Below are positions 35,712 through 45,729 of a DNA stretch of 64,000 nt, in pieces; positions within the stretch are counted from its first letter, which is position 1; each line of letters begins with the position of its first letter. The notes below the pieces were generated by a model. The model did not search any database. It saw nothing but the letters and a program-made list of their open reading frames with translations, and was not told where the DNA came from. Source of the DNA: Campylobacter concisus (GTDB lineage: Bacteria; Campylobacterota; Campylobacteria; Campylobacterales; Campylobacteraceae). The stretch lies in the NCBI RefSeq assembly GCF_003049735.1, contig NZ_PIRM01000001.1:434001-498000 (forward strand), in the 5' to 3' direction. The position numbers and the translations under genes are program-made.

Positions 35712-36143
35712 CTAATTTACTCTTTTTGGCTCTTCTATGACCTCAACATCGATGATCTCGCCCTCATTTTCTCTTGGGGCGTGCTGGCTAAAATTTTGAA
35801 ATTTAAACTCCTGATAGCTCTCATTTTTCGCCACATTTTTCTTAAATATCAAAGAAAAAACGACTACGGCTATACCAAAAATATCTGTTAAAATTCCTGG
35901 CAGACACAAAAGCATTCCGCCAAAGCTAAGTCCTAACTGGCTAAATAAATTTCCGCCAAGAAAGCTTTTAAGCGCCACTTGAGGCGAATTTAAACTAGAA
36001 AATCCACTATTTAAAAGAAGTGCGATACCTACAAATCCAGAAACAAGTACCTCAAGAAAATAGTTCAAAAAACCAAATTTATCCACAAAAACGTATATAA
36101 GCACCGCTTCTATGATAAAAAATAAAAATGCGAAAAATCTCAT
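35712..36143 (-). CDS. fxsA: FxsA-family membrane protein
   Basis: A 143-aa protein with three to four hydrophobic segments. It has FxsA signatures: the N-terminal [19 protein letters not shown] and [17 protein letters not shown]. The tail is hydrophilic and charged ([17 protein letters not shown]). E. coli FxsA relieves phage T7 exclusion by F plasmid when overproduced, and its normal role is unknown. It overlaps the proS stop by 4 nt and ends 2 nt before the hemC frame, so it is part of the operon. Confidence 0.85.
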   Translation of the reverse strand: MRFFAFLFFIIEAVLIYVFVDKFGFLNYFLEVLVSGFVGIALLLNSGFSSLNSPQVALKSFLGGNLFSQLGLSFGGMLLCLPGILTDIFGIAVVVFSLIFKKNVAKNESYQEFKFQNFSQHAPRENEGEIIDVEVIEEPKRVN

Positions 36144-37840
36144 AAACTTTCTTTTATTTTTCTAAAGGCGTCATCTATGCCGATCGTCTCTTTGCTTAGC
36201 CCATCTCTTGTGATAAACTCGACCTTGCCATTTGCAAATTCTTTACCCACAAGCAACGCATAAGGAAAGCCGATAAGCTCAAAATCATTCATCTTAACGC
36301 CAAATCTCTCGTTTCTATCATCGATGATGACGCTAACGCCAGCTTTTTTAAGGCTCTCATAAAGCTCAAATGCAAATTTCACGCCCTCTTCATCTTTTAA
36401 ATTTGAGATGATGATCTCGACGTCAAACGGCGCACACTCTTTTTTCCAGATGCAGCCCTTTTCGTCGTGGCTAGCCTCTATCATCACAGCGATCAGCCTG
36501 CTTATGCCGATGCCGTAGCAGCCCATCAAAAATGGCTTTGCCTTGCCATTTTCATCAAGATATGTCGCATTCATCGCAGCTGAATATTTATCGCCTAGCT
36601 GAAAGATATGACCAACTTCTATGCCCTTGCTAAGTTTTAAATTTCCGCCACACTCTGGGCATTTATCACCCTCTTTTACCTTTACAAGGTCTTTAAATCT
36701 CTCTTCGTTAAACCCGCTAACACTAACTCCAACAAAGTGGTAATCCTTTTCGTTGGCACCACATATCATATTATTTGCGCCTTTTAGCTCGTTGTCTATG
36801 TAAAATTTTACATCCTTTAGCCCAACTGGTCCGCAAAATCCAGCCACAAGCCCATCTTTTATAATCTCTTCTTCGCTAGCATCGACAAGTTCGAGCGCCT
36901 TGCAAGCATTTTGCGCCTTTGTCTCTTGAAGCTCGTCATCGCCCCTTACAAAAAAGACCACAACTTCTTCTTTGTCTTCATAAATAGCTTTTTTAATAAC
37001 AGCTTTTATGCAGTAAAACTCGCTAACTTTAAAAAACTCAGCCACACCTTTTATAGTCTTTGTATCTGGCGTTTTAAATTTAGCCGCGTCAGCCTCTGGT
37101 GCCTCAGCATCGGTTGTTCTAGCTTTTCTCCTAGCAGCCTCTATATTTGCAGCGTATTTGCAAGCCTCACAGCAAAGGATGTCATCTTCGCCATTACTTG
37201 CAAGCACCATAAATTCTTTACTGCCGCTACCGCCGATAGCTCCACTATCAGCCTCAACGGCTCTAAAATTTAGCCCCAAACGAGTGAAAATTTTACTATA
37301 AGTTGCCTCCATAAGGTCAAACTCACGCTTTAGATCCTCTTTGCTTGAGTGAAAGCTATAAGCATCTTTCATCGTAAATTCTCGTCCTCTTAGCAAGCCA
37401 AAGCGTGGCCTTGCTTCGTCACGAAATTTAGTATTTATCTGGTATAAATTTAGTGGTAGCTGCTTGTAGCTAGTCACCTTGCCACGTACCAAAGCAACGG
37501 CTGCCTCTTCGTTTGTAGGGCTTATAACAAAGTCATTTTCTTTTCTATCTTTAAAGCGTAAAAGCTCCTTGCCAAAGACATTGTAACGTCCACTTTGCTT
37601 CCAAAGTTCGCCTGAAGTAACCACACTAAAGCTCACCTCTAGCGCACCAGCCTCATCCATCTCCTCTCGTGCGATACGAGAAATTTTCTCATGCATGATC
37701 TTTCCAAGCGGTAGATAGTTATAAAGACCAGAGCCTATCTGCTCGACAAATCCACCTCTTATTAAAAATTTATGACTTGGCAAAGAGGCGTCTTTTGGCG
37801 CTTCTTTGGTCGTTGGTGCATAAAATTTACTAAATCTCAT
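36140..37840 (-). CDS. proS: Prolyl-tRNA synthetase
   Basis: A 566-aa class II synthetase of the bacterial long type with an inserted editing domain. Motif 1 region: [20 protein letters not shown]. Motif 2: [20 protein letters not shown]. Editing (INS) domain is at about 220-390 ([20 protein letters not shown]). Motif 3: [16 protein letters not shown]. The C-terminal anticodon-binding domain ends [11 protein letters not shown]. It overlaps hemA by 11 nt upstream. Confidence 0.97.
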   Translation of the reverse strand: MRFSKFYAPTTKEAPKDASLPSHKFLIRGGFVEQIGSGLYNYLPLGKIMHEKISRIAREEMDEAGALEVSFSVVTSGELWKQSGRYNVFGKELLRFKDRKENDFVISPTNEEAAVALVRGKVTSYKQLPLNLYQINTKFRDEARPRFGLLRGREFTMKDAYSFHSSKEDLKREFDLMEATYSKIFTRLGLNFRAVEADSGAIGGSGSKEFMVLASNGEDDILCCEACKYAANIEAARRKARTTDAEAPEADAAKFKTPDTKTIKGVAEFFKVSEFYCIKAVIKKAIYEDKEEVVVFFVRGDDELQETKAQNACKALELVDASEEEIIKDGLVAGFCGPVGLKDVKFYIDNELKGANNMICGANEKDYHFVGVSVSGFNEERFKDLVKVKEGDKCPECGGNLKLSKGIEVGHIFQLGDKYSAAMNATYLDENGKAKPFLMGCYGIGISRLIAVMIEASHDEKGCIWKKECAPFDVEIIISNLKDEEGVKFAFELYESLKKAGVSVIIDDRNERFGVKMNDFELIGFPYALLVGKEFANGKVEFITRDGLSKETIGIDDAFRKIKESL

Positions 37841-39113
37841 CTATATCTCCCACTTGAAAATTTTGCTCTTCTTTTATATCAAATAAAAATCTAACTCCAT
37901 TTGAAAGCTCACTAGATCTCTCCTCATCCGCAAGACTTTTTAGCTTCATCGTTGGCTGATGTAAGAAGGCTTTAAAAACTTGATGAATGAGCTTTTGTGC
38001 CTCCTCATAGTCACTATGCTTTAAATATCCTTTTTTTATCGCTTTTTCTAGCTCATTTTTAGCGCAAATTTCAGCCTGTTTGCGGATCGATTTTATAAGT
38101 GGCACACTCATATCTTCTTTTAAAATTTTTAAAAATTCGCTTGTGCCTTGGCCTACGATCGAATAAGCCTTTTGTGCTTGCTCCTCTCTTAGGGCTAAAT
38201 TTTTCCTTACTATCTCCTCTAAACTATCAACCGTATAGACGCTAATAAATTCTGTATTTATAAGGTCAATATCCCTTGGCACGGCAATATCAAAAAAGTA
38301 TCTGTGAAATTCTCTTGGTTCGATTATGGCGTTCGTGATGATAGCGTGCGGGGCCGCGGTGCTTGAAAATATCAGATCATAATTATTTACATACTCTTTT
38401 AATTTCAAAATGCTATCCCAGCTAGCGTTATCACCCAGGCTATCAACTAGCTGCTCAACACGATCCGAGCTTCTGTTTATGATGATGACTTCTGCACCAC
38501 TTGAGATTAGGTGTTTTGCTGCTAGCTCGCCCATTTCGCCAGCGCCTACGACGATAGCAGTTTTTCCTTCAAGCGTGCCAAAAATTTCTTTTGCTTTTGC
38601 CACAGCAACGCTTGAAACGGAGATCGGGTTTTTAGAAATTTGAGTTTCATTTCTAACTTTAGCAGCACATTTACATGCATAGTGGATGATTTTACTGATT
38701 TGTTCGCCGCAAGCTGAGCTATCGTAAGCAAATTTAAAAGCATTTTTTAGCTGGCCAACGATCTGCGTTTCGCCGACGACTAGGCTATCAAGCGAGCTTG
38801 CCACAGCAAAGAGGTGGTGCACGGCTCCGCTATCTTCATAAATATCAGCCCTTTCATAAAGCTCATCTTCAAAAACACCTGAAAATACAGACATGCACCT
38901 AAATGCATGCGTCGTTGCACTTTCTAGATCACTAACGCTTGCAATTATCTCAACGCGGTTGCATGTATTTAAAACCATACATTCGTTTATACTTTTGTTT
39001 GATCTTAGTAGTTTTAAAATTTGCTCTTTTTTCTCATCGCTATCAAATGCAAGCTTTTCTCTAACTGAAATATCAGTATTTTTATATGTAAAACTTATAT
39101 CTAAATAGTGCAT
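37830..39113 (-). CDS. hemA: Glutamyl-tRNA reductase
   Basis: First committed step of C5-route tetrapyrrole synthesis, reducing Glu-tRNA to glutamate-1-semialdehyde. It is 427 aa with the catalytic Cys51 in [11 protein letters not shown], the region [18 protein letters not shown], and the NADPH-binding [17 protein letters not shown]. The C-terminal dimerisation helix includes [19 protein letters not shown]. It starts directly at the ispB stop and overlaps proS. Confidence 0.96.
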   Translation of the reverse strand: MHYLDISFTYKNTDISVREKLAFDSDEKKEQILKLLRSNKSINECMVLNTCNRVEIIASVSDLESATTHAFRCMSVFSGVFEDELYERADIYEDSGAVHHLFAVASSLDSLVVGETQIVGQLKNAFKFAYDSSACGEQISKIIHYACKCAAKVRNETQISKNPISVSSVAVAKAKEIFGTLEGKTAIVVGAGEMGELAAKHLISSGAEVIIINRSSDRVEQLVDSLGDNASWDSILKLKEYVNNYDLIFSSTAAPHAIITNAIIEPREFHRYFFDIAVPRDIDLINTEFISVYTVDSLEEIVRKNLALREEQAQKAYSIVGQGTSEFLKILKEDMSVPLIKSIRKQAEICAKNELEKAIKKGYLKHSDYEEAQKLIHQVFKAFLHQPTMKLKSLADEERSSELSNGVRFLFDIKEEQNFQVGDIDEI

Positions 39114-40006
39114 TAAAATTCCCTATCTATCATGCTTTTTATGATCCCTTCAAGCTCGGCGTTTTTATACTCTCTTATCGCTTCTATCGCTTCAGTCCCA
39201 AGCCTTTTTGCTTCATTAACCGCTTTTTGAAGCGAATTTGTCTTAATAAATTCCTCTTTTAGCCATGAAATTTCACTCGCATTTAACTTCTTTGACCAAA
39301 GCGATCTAAGCTTTGCTTTGCCAGCTTCGTCTAAGCTCTTATAAAGATAAATGTAAGGAAGTGTAGTTTTTCCTTCGACAAAGTCATTGAGTGCTGGCTT
39401 GCCAAGCGTTTTCTCATCTTGAGTTATGTCTAAGATATCATCAACGATCTGAAATGCAAGGCCTAAATTTTTGCCGTAAATTCCAAATTTCTCACTATCT
39501 TTGCCAGCTAGCTTCGCCCCACAAATAGCCGTGGCTTCTATCAAAACAGCTGTTTTATAATAGATCATTTTTAAATATTCTTGCTCGTTTTCATTAAAAT
39601 TTTCAGCCATTTTTACATCCATCATCTCGCCGATACTTAGCTTGCTGACTGCGTCTGAGATGATAGCCGCGATGCTTGGATCAAATTTTGTAAGCTCAAA
39701 ATAAGCCTTTGAGTAGAGGATGTCGCCCAACATAACCGAGTTTTTACTACCAAAAAGTGCGTTTATACTTGGCTTGCCACGCCTTATATTTGCCTCGTCT
39801 ATGACGTCGTCGTGAAGCAAACTTGCAAGGTGGATGAGCTCGATGATAGCGCAAAGTTTAAGTGAAATTTCGCTCTCACCCGCGATCTTTAAAAGAAGTT
39901 TTGAGCGTAGCTTCTTGCCTGAGCTTATCTTTAAAAACATCTCAAACGCCTCTTTGTAGCCAAGCTCGCTTATAAATTTACCTATTATTTCATCGATTTT
40001 ATCCAT
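39113..40006 (-). CDS. ispB: All-trans polyprenyl diphosphate synthase (octaprenyl type)
   Basis: A 297-aa trans-prenyltransferase making the side chain for menaquinone. First Asp-rich motif LLHDDVIDEANIRRG, second motif QIVDDILDITQDEKTLGKP, and NEQEYLKMIYYKTAVLIEA between them. The frame extends to 40069, but AAGGAT precedes the ATG at 40006 (MDKIDEIIGKF), which aligns with the family and avoids overlap with the upstream gene. Chain length cannot be fixed from sequence alone. Confidence 0.92.
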   Translation of the reverse strand: MDKIDEIIGKFISELGYKEAFEMFLKISSGKKLRSKLLLKIAGESEISLKLCAIIELIHLASLLHDDVIDEANIRRGKPSINALFGSKNSVMLGDILYSKAYFELTKFDPSIAAIISDAVSKLSIGEMMDVKMAENFNENEQEYLKMIYYKTAVLIEATAICGAKLAGKDSEKFGIYGKNLGLAFQIVDDILDITQDEKTLGKPALNDFVEGKTTLPYIYLYKSLDEAGKAKLRSLWSKKLNASEISWLKEEFIKTNSLQKAVNEAKRLGTEAIEAIREYKNAELEGIIKSMIDREF

Positions 40007-40016
40007 TTTTATCCTT

Positions 40017-40448
40017 CTATTTAGCCTCATCTGGATCTCTAAAACCCACATCCACACGCTTGCTCTCATCTAGCAGAGCCGCCCTAAAATGCGCCTTTTT
40101 ATCCTTAAAATCAATAAATGATATATAAAGGCTTACACTCTCATTTGGCGGCATCGTAAAATCAGGCAAAACTCGCTGCATATAGGTGTTTTGTCCTTGT
40201 CTTAGCGAAAAGACCATCTGCCTTGGATAGCGCCTAAAAAAGCTTTGCACAGTGATATTTGTACTATCAAATAGCGTCCAACGAAAGTCAAACGTTTCAA
40301 CCCTTTGGGTTCGCTTTTCAGTTATAAATACCCTAGCCCACTCATCTTTTTTAAGCTCAAATGTATGCACCGAACTTGGGTCAAAATTTGGCTCTTTTGC
40401 AAAAGCAATGGAGGCAAGCAAAGCAATGAGCGCGAAAATCTTACTCAT
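40017..40448 (-). CDS. Hypothetical exported protein
   Basis: A 143-aa precursor with a clear signal peptide (IFALIALLASIAFA, cleaved near residue 18). The mature part is beta-rich: HTFELKKDEWARVFITEKRT, FDFRWTLFDSTNITVQSFFR and a charged end RVDVGFRDPDEAK. I know it only as a conserved Campylobacter-type periplasmic protein without function. It overlaps the DUF2018 gene by 8 nt and precedes ispB by 10 nt. Confidence 0.75.
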   Translation of the reverse strand: MSKIFALIALLASIAFAKEPNFDPSSVHTFELKKDEWARVFITEKRTQRVETFDFRWTLFDSTNITVQSFFRRYPRQMVFSLRQGQNTYMQRVLPDFTMPPNESVSLYISFIDFKDKKAHFRAALLDESKRVDVGFRDPDEAK

Positions 40449-40695
40449 TTTGGCTTAAAATTTCTCCGCTAAGCTCGATATATAGGTCATTTACTCCGTT
40501 ATAAATTTTATCTTGCTCTGAGACTATAAAATTTCTGATCTCGCCCTCGCTAATGCCATGCTTTTCGCAAAGCTCGCTCATAGCCACAAATTTCTCAAAA
40601 ATTTTATCTATCTCGTTTTTAACCAAAACGGCATTTGCGTTAAACAAAATGTCATAAAATTTATCTCTCGCACTGCCCTCAAATATATCTATCAT
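40441..40695 (-). CDS. DUF2018 family protein (HP0242-like)
   Basis: An 84-aa all-helical protein. The segment EGSARDKFYDILFNANAVLV aligns with the 'EGNPLDKWNDIIFHASKKLS' type start of H. pylori HP0242, the founding member of DUF2018, whose homodimer has an unusual knotted/intertwined helical fold. Function is unknown. It is first in the run 40695 to hemC; the next gene overlaps its stop by 8 nt. Confidence 0.75.
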   Translation of the reverse strand: MIDIFEGSARDKFYDILFNANAVLVKNEIDKIFEKFVAMSELCEKHGISEGEIRNFIVSEQDKIYNGVNDLYIELSGEILSQNE

Positions 40696-40743
40696 CGTTG
40701 TTTCTTTGAAAATTTCTTAAGATTATAGCCAATTAAAACTAAG

Positions 40744-41367
40744 TTAAAAATTTAATATTATCTCCCAAGCTTCGCTAACATTTTTAGCGTTATATGTGGC
40801 AGTTTTGCTCTCCTCGCCAAATCCCCAGCTAACTTGCAAGAAAGGCATATTTGCATTTTTGGCTGCTAGCTCGTCTTTTAGGCTATCTCCAACAAAGATC
40901 GCCTTACTAGCTTTAGTTTTACTAACAGCTAGGTGAAGCATCGCAGGATCAGGCTTTTGTGGTATCTCCTTGCTAGCGCCTATGACCTCGTCAAATAGCT
41001 CGTAAATTTCATTTTTCTTTAAAATTTTCTCTAGCGTATCGTGTGGTGCGTTGCTTGCCAAAACGACTTTGTAATGAGCCTCTTTGCACTTTTGCAAAAG
41101 CTCTTTTACACCCTCATATATAGTCGCGCACTCATCGTAAAATTTCTTAAATTTCTCTTCAAAGCCCTCTTTTAAGCTCCTACTTGGCGTGTCGATGCCG
41201 TAAAACTCAAGGGGTAAATTTCTACCTGGCTCGTTGATCGCTTTTATGATAAATTCTTTTTCAAGTGGCGATAAATTTAGCTCATTTCTTACTTCATTTA
41301 CCGTTTTATATATCGCCTCGCCACTATCGATTACAGTGCCATCCATATCGAAAATAACTACTTTCAA
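40744..41367 (-). CDS. HAD-family hydrolase (phosphoglycolate phosphatase-like)
   Basis: A 207-aa HAD subclass IA phosphatase with VVIFDMDGTVIDSGEAIY (Asp nucleophile), VVLASNAPHDTLEK (motif II), PQKPDPAML (Lys motif III) and IFVGDSLKDELAAKNANMPF (motif IV). The substrate is likely phosphoglycolate or a similar small phosphate, not provable here. It overlaps the upstream gene by 4 nt. Confidence 0.88.
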   Translation of the reverse strand: MKVVIFDMDGTVIDSGEAIYKTVNEVRNELNLSPLEKEFIIKAINEPGRNLPLEFYGIDTPSRSLKEGFEEKFKKFYDECATIYEGVKELLQKCKEAHYKVVLASNAPHDTLEKILKKNEIYELFDEVIGASKEIPQKPDPAMLHLAVSKTKASKAIFVGDSLKDELAAKNANMPFLQVSWGFGEESKTATYNAKNVSEAWEIILNF

Positions 41368-41696
41368 TCCTCATCCTTAAATTTATTTTTATGTTTCTCT
41401 TTTTTATATGTCTTTTGATTTTTTAGCTTATCAAGCAGGTTTGCCGCCTTCAAAAGCTCCTCTTTTGGGGCGTTTTTGATAAGCAAATTTATAAAATTTT
41501 CTAGTGCCTTTGAGTATGGCTGATCAAGATAGACAGCTTCGACTTTTTCGATGACTTTCGCGTTTTTCTCCACTCTTTGGCGAAATTCAGTCTCATCAAA
41601 GTCATCTCTTTTTAGCCCATTTATCGCTGATTTTGCAAATTTTTCTAGCGCACGAAGATATTTTACACGTTTAAATTTGTCCGTAACTTGGTTCAA
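41364..41696 (-). CDS. Hypothetical basic helical protein
   Basis: A lysine-rich protein of about 110 aa (FKRVKYLRALEKFAKSAING; ends YKKEKHKNKFKDED) with no recognisable domain, predicted all-helical. The frame opens at TTG 41717, but AAGGA stands 5 nt before an in-frame TTG at 41696 (reading MNQVTDKFKR), which is the better start. An A8 tract lies just upstream. It is coupled (4-nt overlap) to the HAD phosphatase and divergent from metY. Its charge suggests nucleic-acid or ribosome contact, but that is a guess. Confidence 0.65.
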   Translation of the reverse strand: MNQVTDKFKRVKYLRALEKFAKSAINGLKRDDFDETEFRQRVEKNAKVIEKVEAVYLDQPYSKALENFINLLIKNAPKEELLKAANLLDKLKNQKTYKKEKHKNKFKDED

Positions 41697-41765
41697 ATTT
41701 TTCCTTTTTTTTGGCAAATTATATCAAAATTTGATTTTATCCCCTAAATTTTGGCTTTGCTAATG

Positions 41766-41771
41766 TATAAT
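41766..41771 (+). promoter_or_regulatory. -10 box of metY
   Basis: TATAAT preceded by TG (TGTATAAT, extended -10), 32 nt upstream of the metY ATG. No riboswitch-like structure fits in the short leader. Confidence 0.55.
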
Positions 41772-41802
41772 TTACGCCAAAATTACCTTAAAAGGAGCAA
41801 AA

Positions 41803-43074
41803 ATGAGGCAAGAAACCGCTGCGATCCACGTAGGCTACGACACACATGAGGGCTTTGGCACGATGGCTGTGCCTATTTTTCAAAGCACGGCTTACGACTT
41901 TGGAAGTGCCGAGACAGCCGCAGCTAGGTTCGATCTAAAGGATGGCGGCCACATCTACACAAGACTTGGCAATCCAACGACAGATATCTTTGAAAAAAGG
42001 GTTGCCGCACTTGAAGGCGGAGCCGCTGCGATAGCGACTGCAAGCGGTCAGTCAGCTTTGTTTTACAGCATAATAAATTTAGCCCAAGCAGGTGACAACA
42101 TTATCATTGCCAAAAAAATTTATGGCGGCACGACAGTACTTTTTACGCACACACTAAAAAGATTTGGCATAGAGGCCAGAGTCTTTGACAGCGACACGGC
42201 TGATGATCTGGAGAGTTTGATAGATGATAAAACAAGGGCTATATTTTTTGAAACACTTTCAAATCCGCAAATTTCTATCCCAAATATCGAGAAAATCGTA
42301 GAAATTTCAAACAAATATGGCATCATCAGCATCACTGATAACACCGTGCCAACGCCTATCATCTTTCAGCCACTTCGCCACGGCGTCGATGTTTGCGTGC
42401 ATAGCGCTAGCAAATATATGAGCGGTCAGGGTCTTAGTCTAGCGGGTGTCGTTGTAAGTGCAAACCACCTAAACGAGAAGCTAAAAGGCAACAAGAGATA
42501 TGAGCACTTTAACGTGCCAGACGCAAGCTATCACGACATCGTATATGCTGATATGACGGATCGTTTTGACATCTACACGCTAAGAATGAGGCTTGCCATC
42601 GTGCGCGACATCGGCGCTGTGATCTCTCCGTTTAACTCTTGGCAGCTCATACAAGGGCTTGAAACGCTTGCTGTTAGAGTTGAGAGACACTCGCAAAACG
42701 CGCTAAAAGTGGCTAAATTTCTAAACTCTCACAAACATATAAAAAGCGTGGCTTATCCTGGGCTTGCCGACAACATAGATCACGCAAAGGCGCAAAAATA
42801 CTTTAAAGACGGCATGGCAAATGGACTATTTTGCTTTGAGACTGATAGCTTTGAGCGCGCGAAAAAGATGCTAGAGCGCGTAAAACTCTTTAAGATCGTG
42901 GTAAATATCGGCGATACAAAATCACTCATAACACACCCAGCCTCGACAACTCACCAGCAGCTAAGCAGTGAAGAGCTCATCAAAGCCGGAATCACAAAAG
43001 AACTAATAAGAGTTAGCATAGGTCTTGAAAACGCCGAAGATCTAATCGCTGATCTAGCTCAAGCTTTAGAATAA
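41803..43074 (+). CDS. metY: O-acetylhomoserine sulfhydrylase
   Basis: A 423-aa PLP enzyme of the Cys/Met-metabolism family that makes homocysteine directly from O-acetylhomoserine and sulfide. It has HVGYDTHEGFGTMAVPIFQS, IYTRLGNPTTDIFEKRVAAL, SVHSASKYMSGQG-type PLP-lysine motif (VHSASKYMSGQGLSL) and GDTKSLITHPASTTHQQLS. The length and the VHxxSKY..GQG context favour MetY over MetB or MetC. AAAGGAG precedes the ATG. Confidence 0.93.
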   Translation: MRQETAAIHVGYDTHEGFGTMAVPIFQSTAYDFGSAETAAARFDLKDGGHIYTRLGNPTTDIFEKRVAALEGGAAAIATASGQSALFYSIINLAQAGDNIIIAKKIYGGTTVLFTHTLKRFGIEARVFDSDTADDLESLIDDKTRAIFFETLSNPQISIPNIEKIVEISNKYGIISITDNTVPTPIIFQPLRHGVDVCVHSASKYMSGQGLSLAGVVVSANHLNEKLKGNKRYEHFNVPDASYHDIVYADMTDRFDIYTLRMRLAIVRDIGAVISPFNSWQLIQGLETLAVRVERHSQNALKVAKFLNSHKHIKSVAYPGLADNIDHAKAQKYFKDGMANGLFCFETDSFERAKKMLERVKLFKIVVNIGDTKSLITHPASTTHQQLSSEELIKAGITKELIRVSIGLENAEDLIADLAQALE

Positions 43075-43076
43075 AG

Positions 43077-43107
43077 AAATTTCTAGCTCATTTTGGGCTA
43101 GAAATTT
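43077..43107. terminator. Bidirectional terminator after metY
   Basis: AAATTTCTAGC and GCTAGAAATTT form a perfect 11-bp stem around a 9-nt loop, between the convergent metY and the small membrane protein gene. Confidence 0.7.
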
Positions 43108-43112
43108 AAAAT

Positions 43113-43292
43113 TTACTCAAGCTTGCCATGTATCCTCTCGCACTCTTTTGCTTGCCTTATAAATTTTATAACGATGTAGATGACAAATAGCGGCACGCTT
43201 ATATACCAAAAGGCAAAAAAGGCGAGCAGAAAAAATATAAATAAGAATGTTGCAAAATATACCAGGACTGCAAGGATGATACTATCAAGCAT
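43113..43292 (-). CDS. Small hypothetical membrane protein
   Basis: A 59-aa protein starting MLDSIILAVLVYF. Two hydrophobic helices are joined by a short polar turn (FWYISVPLF), and the tail is basic (KFIRQAKECERIHGKLE). The frame extends four codons upstream, but GGGAGG lies 4 nt before the ATG at 43292. No family is recognised. Confidence 0.6.
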   Translation of the reverse strand: MLDSIILAVLVYFATFLFIFFLLAFFAFWYISVPLFVIYIVIKFIRQAKECERIHGKLE

Positions 43293-43304
43293 TTTGCCTC
43301 CCAT

Positions 43305-43795
43305 TTTGCTAGTGTTTTAGTGATTTTATAAAAAGCAAAATAAAATGAGACTGAACGGATTTGTTTTGGCCTTAAAATTTAAGCTAAGCTGCAAGCGAAG
43401 CCAAATTTTTAGTAGGTAACTCTTGCGAGTAAATAGAATTTCAAAAATTTGTAAAAATATAAAATCCCATTTGTGATACTTCTATTCAAAAGGGAGACAA
43501 GGGGACTCAAGTTATGGTCTGCTTGCAGTTGCGAGCTTGCGAAGCAAAGCCGTCCCCTTATCCCCCTTTAATCCCTCAATCACCTCGCACATCAGAGGTA
43601 GCACACAAAGGTACTAACGCGCCGCATGCTATTAAAAACTCTGGCAAATTTTAAAAATTTACGAGCTAGCATATCACGACTCTAAATTTAGTGGAAAAGC
43701 TTGCGAGAGTTAAATTTAGTAGTCTGCTAAGGCGAGTGAGTAAAGTTTTAAAATTTACAAAAAGAAATAAAATGTGGCAATTTTTATCAAAAATT
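43305..43795. other. 490-bp intergenic region without a gene; contains an inverted repeat
   Basis: No credible ORF in either strand. It holds a long stem-loop: GGGAGACAAGGGGAC (43492-43506) pairs imperfectly with GTCCCCTTATCCCCC (43552-43566), and the 45-nt loop contains further complementary GCTTGC/GCAAGC-like bits. Around it are repeated AAATTTAG(T) words (43680-43730) and a relatively GC-rich patch (43590-43640). It could be a dispersed intergenic repeat, a small RNA, or gene debris. Confidence 0.5.
43492..43566. repeat. Imperfect inverted repeat (15-nt arms)
   Basis: The arms match at about 12 of 15 positions, with a GGGGAC core exact. There is no run of T on either side, so it is not an ordinary terminator. 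Confidence 0.55.
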
Positions 43796-45240
43796 TTAAT
43801 AAGTCAAATACTTAATCGTATCTTGATAAAGCACTTGATTTTCGCATTGTATCAGTAGCAAGTCATTTTCTTCAAAGATTGTTGAGCCAGTTGGCTTTTG
43901 ATACTCATTTTTACGCTTTATTAGGATTATTAAAAACTCAGTTGGAAGCTCAAGCTGAGCCAAATCTTTACCAATTAGTTTTGAGCCATAGTGGATGGTA
44001 TGCTGGCGAAGTGTGTAGCTTAAGATCGGAGAGTTTTCTACCGGCTTAACATCCTCTTGCTCACTCTCTTTGACCTTAAATTTATCAGCTGCAAAGCCAA
44101 GTGACATACCCTGTATCAAAATAGAAATCAAAACCATAAAAAATATAATGTTAAAAATCATATCCGCATCACGTACGCCATCGACGTAAACATAGGTAGC
44201 TAGCACAACTGGCACGACGCCTCTTAGCCCAACCCAGGAGATAAAAATTTGCTCATTTATCTTAAATTTTGAAAATGCAAGCGATGCAAAAACACCAAGT
44301 GGTCTTGCAAAAAACATAAGCCATAATGCCAAAACAAGCGCCATTAGCGCCGTTGCTGGAAGCTCGGAGGGATTTACCAAAAGACCAAGTGTCAAAAAGA
44401 CAACTATTTGCATCGTCCAAGCGATACCATCGTGAAAACCGACTAAATTTTTCTTATGAGAAAACTCTTTTTTGTTTATAAAAATTCCAGCTATATAGAC
44501 AGCCAAGTAGCCATTGCCACCGATTTTAAAGCAAAGTGTGTATAAAAGCAATATCCAAGCGATAGAAAAAACTGGATAAAGACCCCAGCTTTTTAGGCGA
44601 AGTCTATTAAAAATAGCCGGCAAAGCAACGCCAAATAAATAGCCCATAGCGATACCTATGCCAAACTGCTTAACCAGTGTAATCGCCCACTCTGACGCAC
44701 TTGGAGTGCTATTTAGTGAGATCATTTGAATGATCGTCATAGTTAAAAATATCGCCATTGGATCGTTTGAGCCAGATTCAAGTTCAAGCAATGGTGCAAT
44801 GCTATTTTTAAGTGAAATTTTCTTAGCTCTTAGTATGGCAAATACCGCTGCTGCATCTGTTGAAGAGATGATGGAGCCTAGCAAAAAGGCCTCTGCCCAA
44901 GTAAAATCAAGCAGATATTTTGCTACTGGAGCGCGATGGCTAGCGCGGTTAAGAAAACACCAAGTGTAGCAAGCGCTAAACCTCTACCAAAAATAGGCTT
45001 AATCGCTGCAAAATCAGTATCTAGCCCACCAGCATAAAGTATAAAAATAAGTGCTAACATGCCGACATTTTGAGCAATCATTTGATCATCAAAATTTACA
45101 CCAAGCAACCCATCTGAGCCAGCTAGCATACCAACGCCTAAAAATATTATTAAAGATGGAATTCCAAATTTATCAGAGATCTTACTTAAAAGAATACTAG
45201 TTATAAGCAAAACTGCAAAAAATAGTAGTAAATTCTCCAA
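43796..45240 (-). pseudogene. K+/H+ (Na+/H+) antiporter NhaP2/CvrA-like, split by a frameshift
   Basis: Two adjacent frames make one CPA1 antiporter. The 5' frame (44923-45240) encodes MENLLLFFAVLLITSILLSK to FLTALAIALQ, then stops. The 3' frame continues APVAKYLLDFTWAEAFLLGS and SSTDAAAVFAILRAKK to the C-terminal TrkA-C-like domain (DLLLIQCENQVLYQ). One missing base near 44930 (I-A-[x]-A-P-V) joins them to about 482 aa, the expected length. The site is not a homopolymer, so slipped-strand phase variation is unlikely. It is either a real inactivating mutation or a sequencing error. Confidence 0.85.
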
Positions 45241-45260
45241 ATAAACTCCACAAAATTATA

Positions 45261-45698
45261 TTAAATCATGCTTTCAAAAGCTTCAAATTTTTCTTGATTT
45301 GAAAGCATTTCAAGCAATACACCATAATTGTCTTTTATCTCATCTTGAAGCTTAGTAGTAAGCTCTTTAGCGTTTCTTCCGTCTTTTGGATAGCTCACTA
45401 TTAAATCAATTGGCTCAGCGTTTAAAAACTCTTGAATACCTGATAATAGTTCGCTAGCTCCTCTTTCATTTGTTCCATGAAGCACGACCACATAATGCTC
45501 GTTCTCTCTTACAACAACATCGGTTTGTCTTAAAAATTTTTCAAAGAGTTCACTATACTCTTTGGTGCTTGGCAAAGAAAAATATATCAAAGATAAATTT
45601 TTTGCATAATCTTTTACATTTTTATAACGATTTATAAAAGCTATTTCAAGATCTATTATTGATAAGATATCAACTGGTGAGAAAATTTTTGCTGCCAT
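45261..45698 (-). CDS. Hypothetical protein next to cprS
   Basis: A 145-aa soluble acidic protein. It alternates strands and helices (VDILSIIDLEIAFINRYKNV, EHYVVVLHGTNERGASELLS, GIQEFLNAEPIDLIVSYPKD), resembling a truncated GGDEF-like fold without the GGDEF or other catalytic signature. The resemblance is weak. It lies 31 nt downstream of cprS and may be co-transcribed with the two-component system. Function unknown. Confidence 0.7.
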   Translation of the reverse strand: MAAKIFSPVDILSIIDLEIAFINRYKNVKDYAKNLSLIYFSLPSTKEYSELFEKFLRQTDVVVRENEHYVVVLHGTNERGASELLSGIQEFLNAEPIDLIVSYPKDGRNAKELTTKLQDEIKDNYGVLLEMLSNQEKFEAFESMI

Positions 45699-45729
45699 TT
45701 TTAGCCCTTTTTTGTTTATTATGTTTTAT

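Noticed and set aside
35153..35740. 195-aa ORF antisense to hemC
   Set aside because: It is the complement of the well-conserved hemC reading frame and has no domain or ribosome-binding site; AT-rich minus-strand genes here often create such open frames.
41370..41715. A8/T8 tract at the start of the 41364 gene as a phase-variable switch
   Set aside because: The tract lies at or before the likely TTG start and is A/T; Campylobacter contingency tracts are usually poly-G/C, and no G or C run of 7 or more was seen in the window.
41700..41802. SAM-type riboswitch upstream of metY
   Set aside because: The leader after the -10 box is only about 25 nt, too short for a riboswitch.
43305..43795. IS element or transposase remnant in the long intergenic gap
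   Set aside because: No transposase-like peptide in any frame and no terminal inverted repeats with target duplication; only the internal stem-loop is seen.
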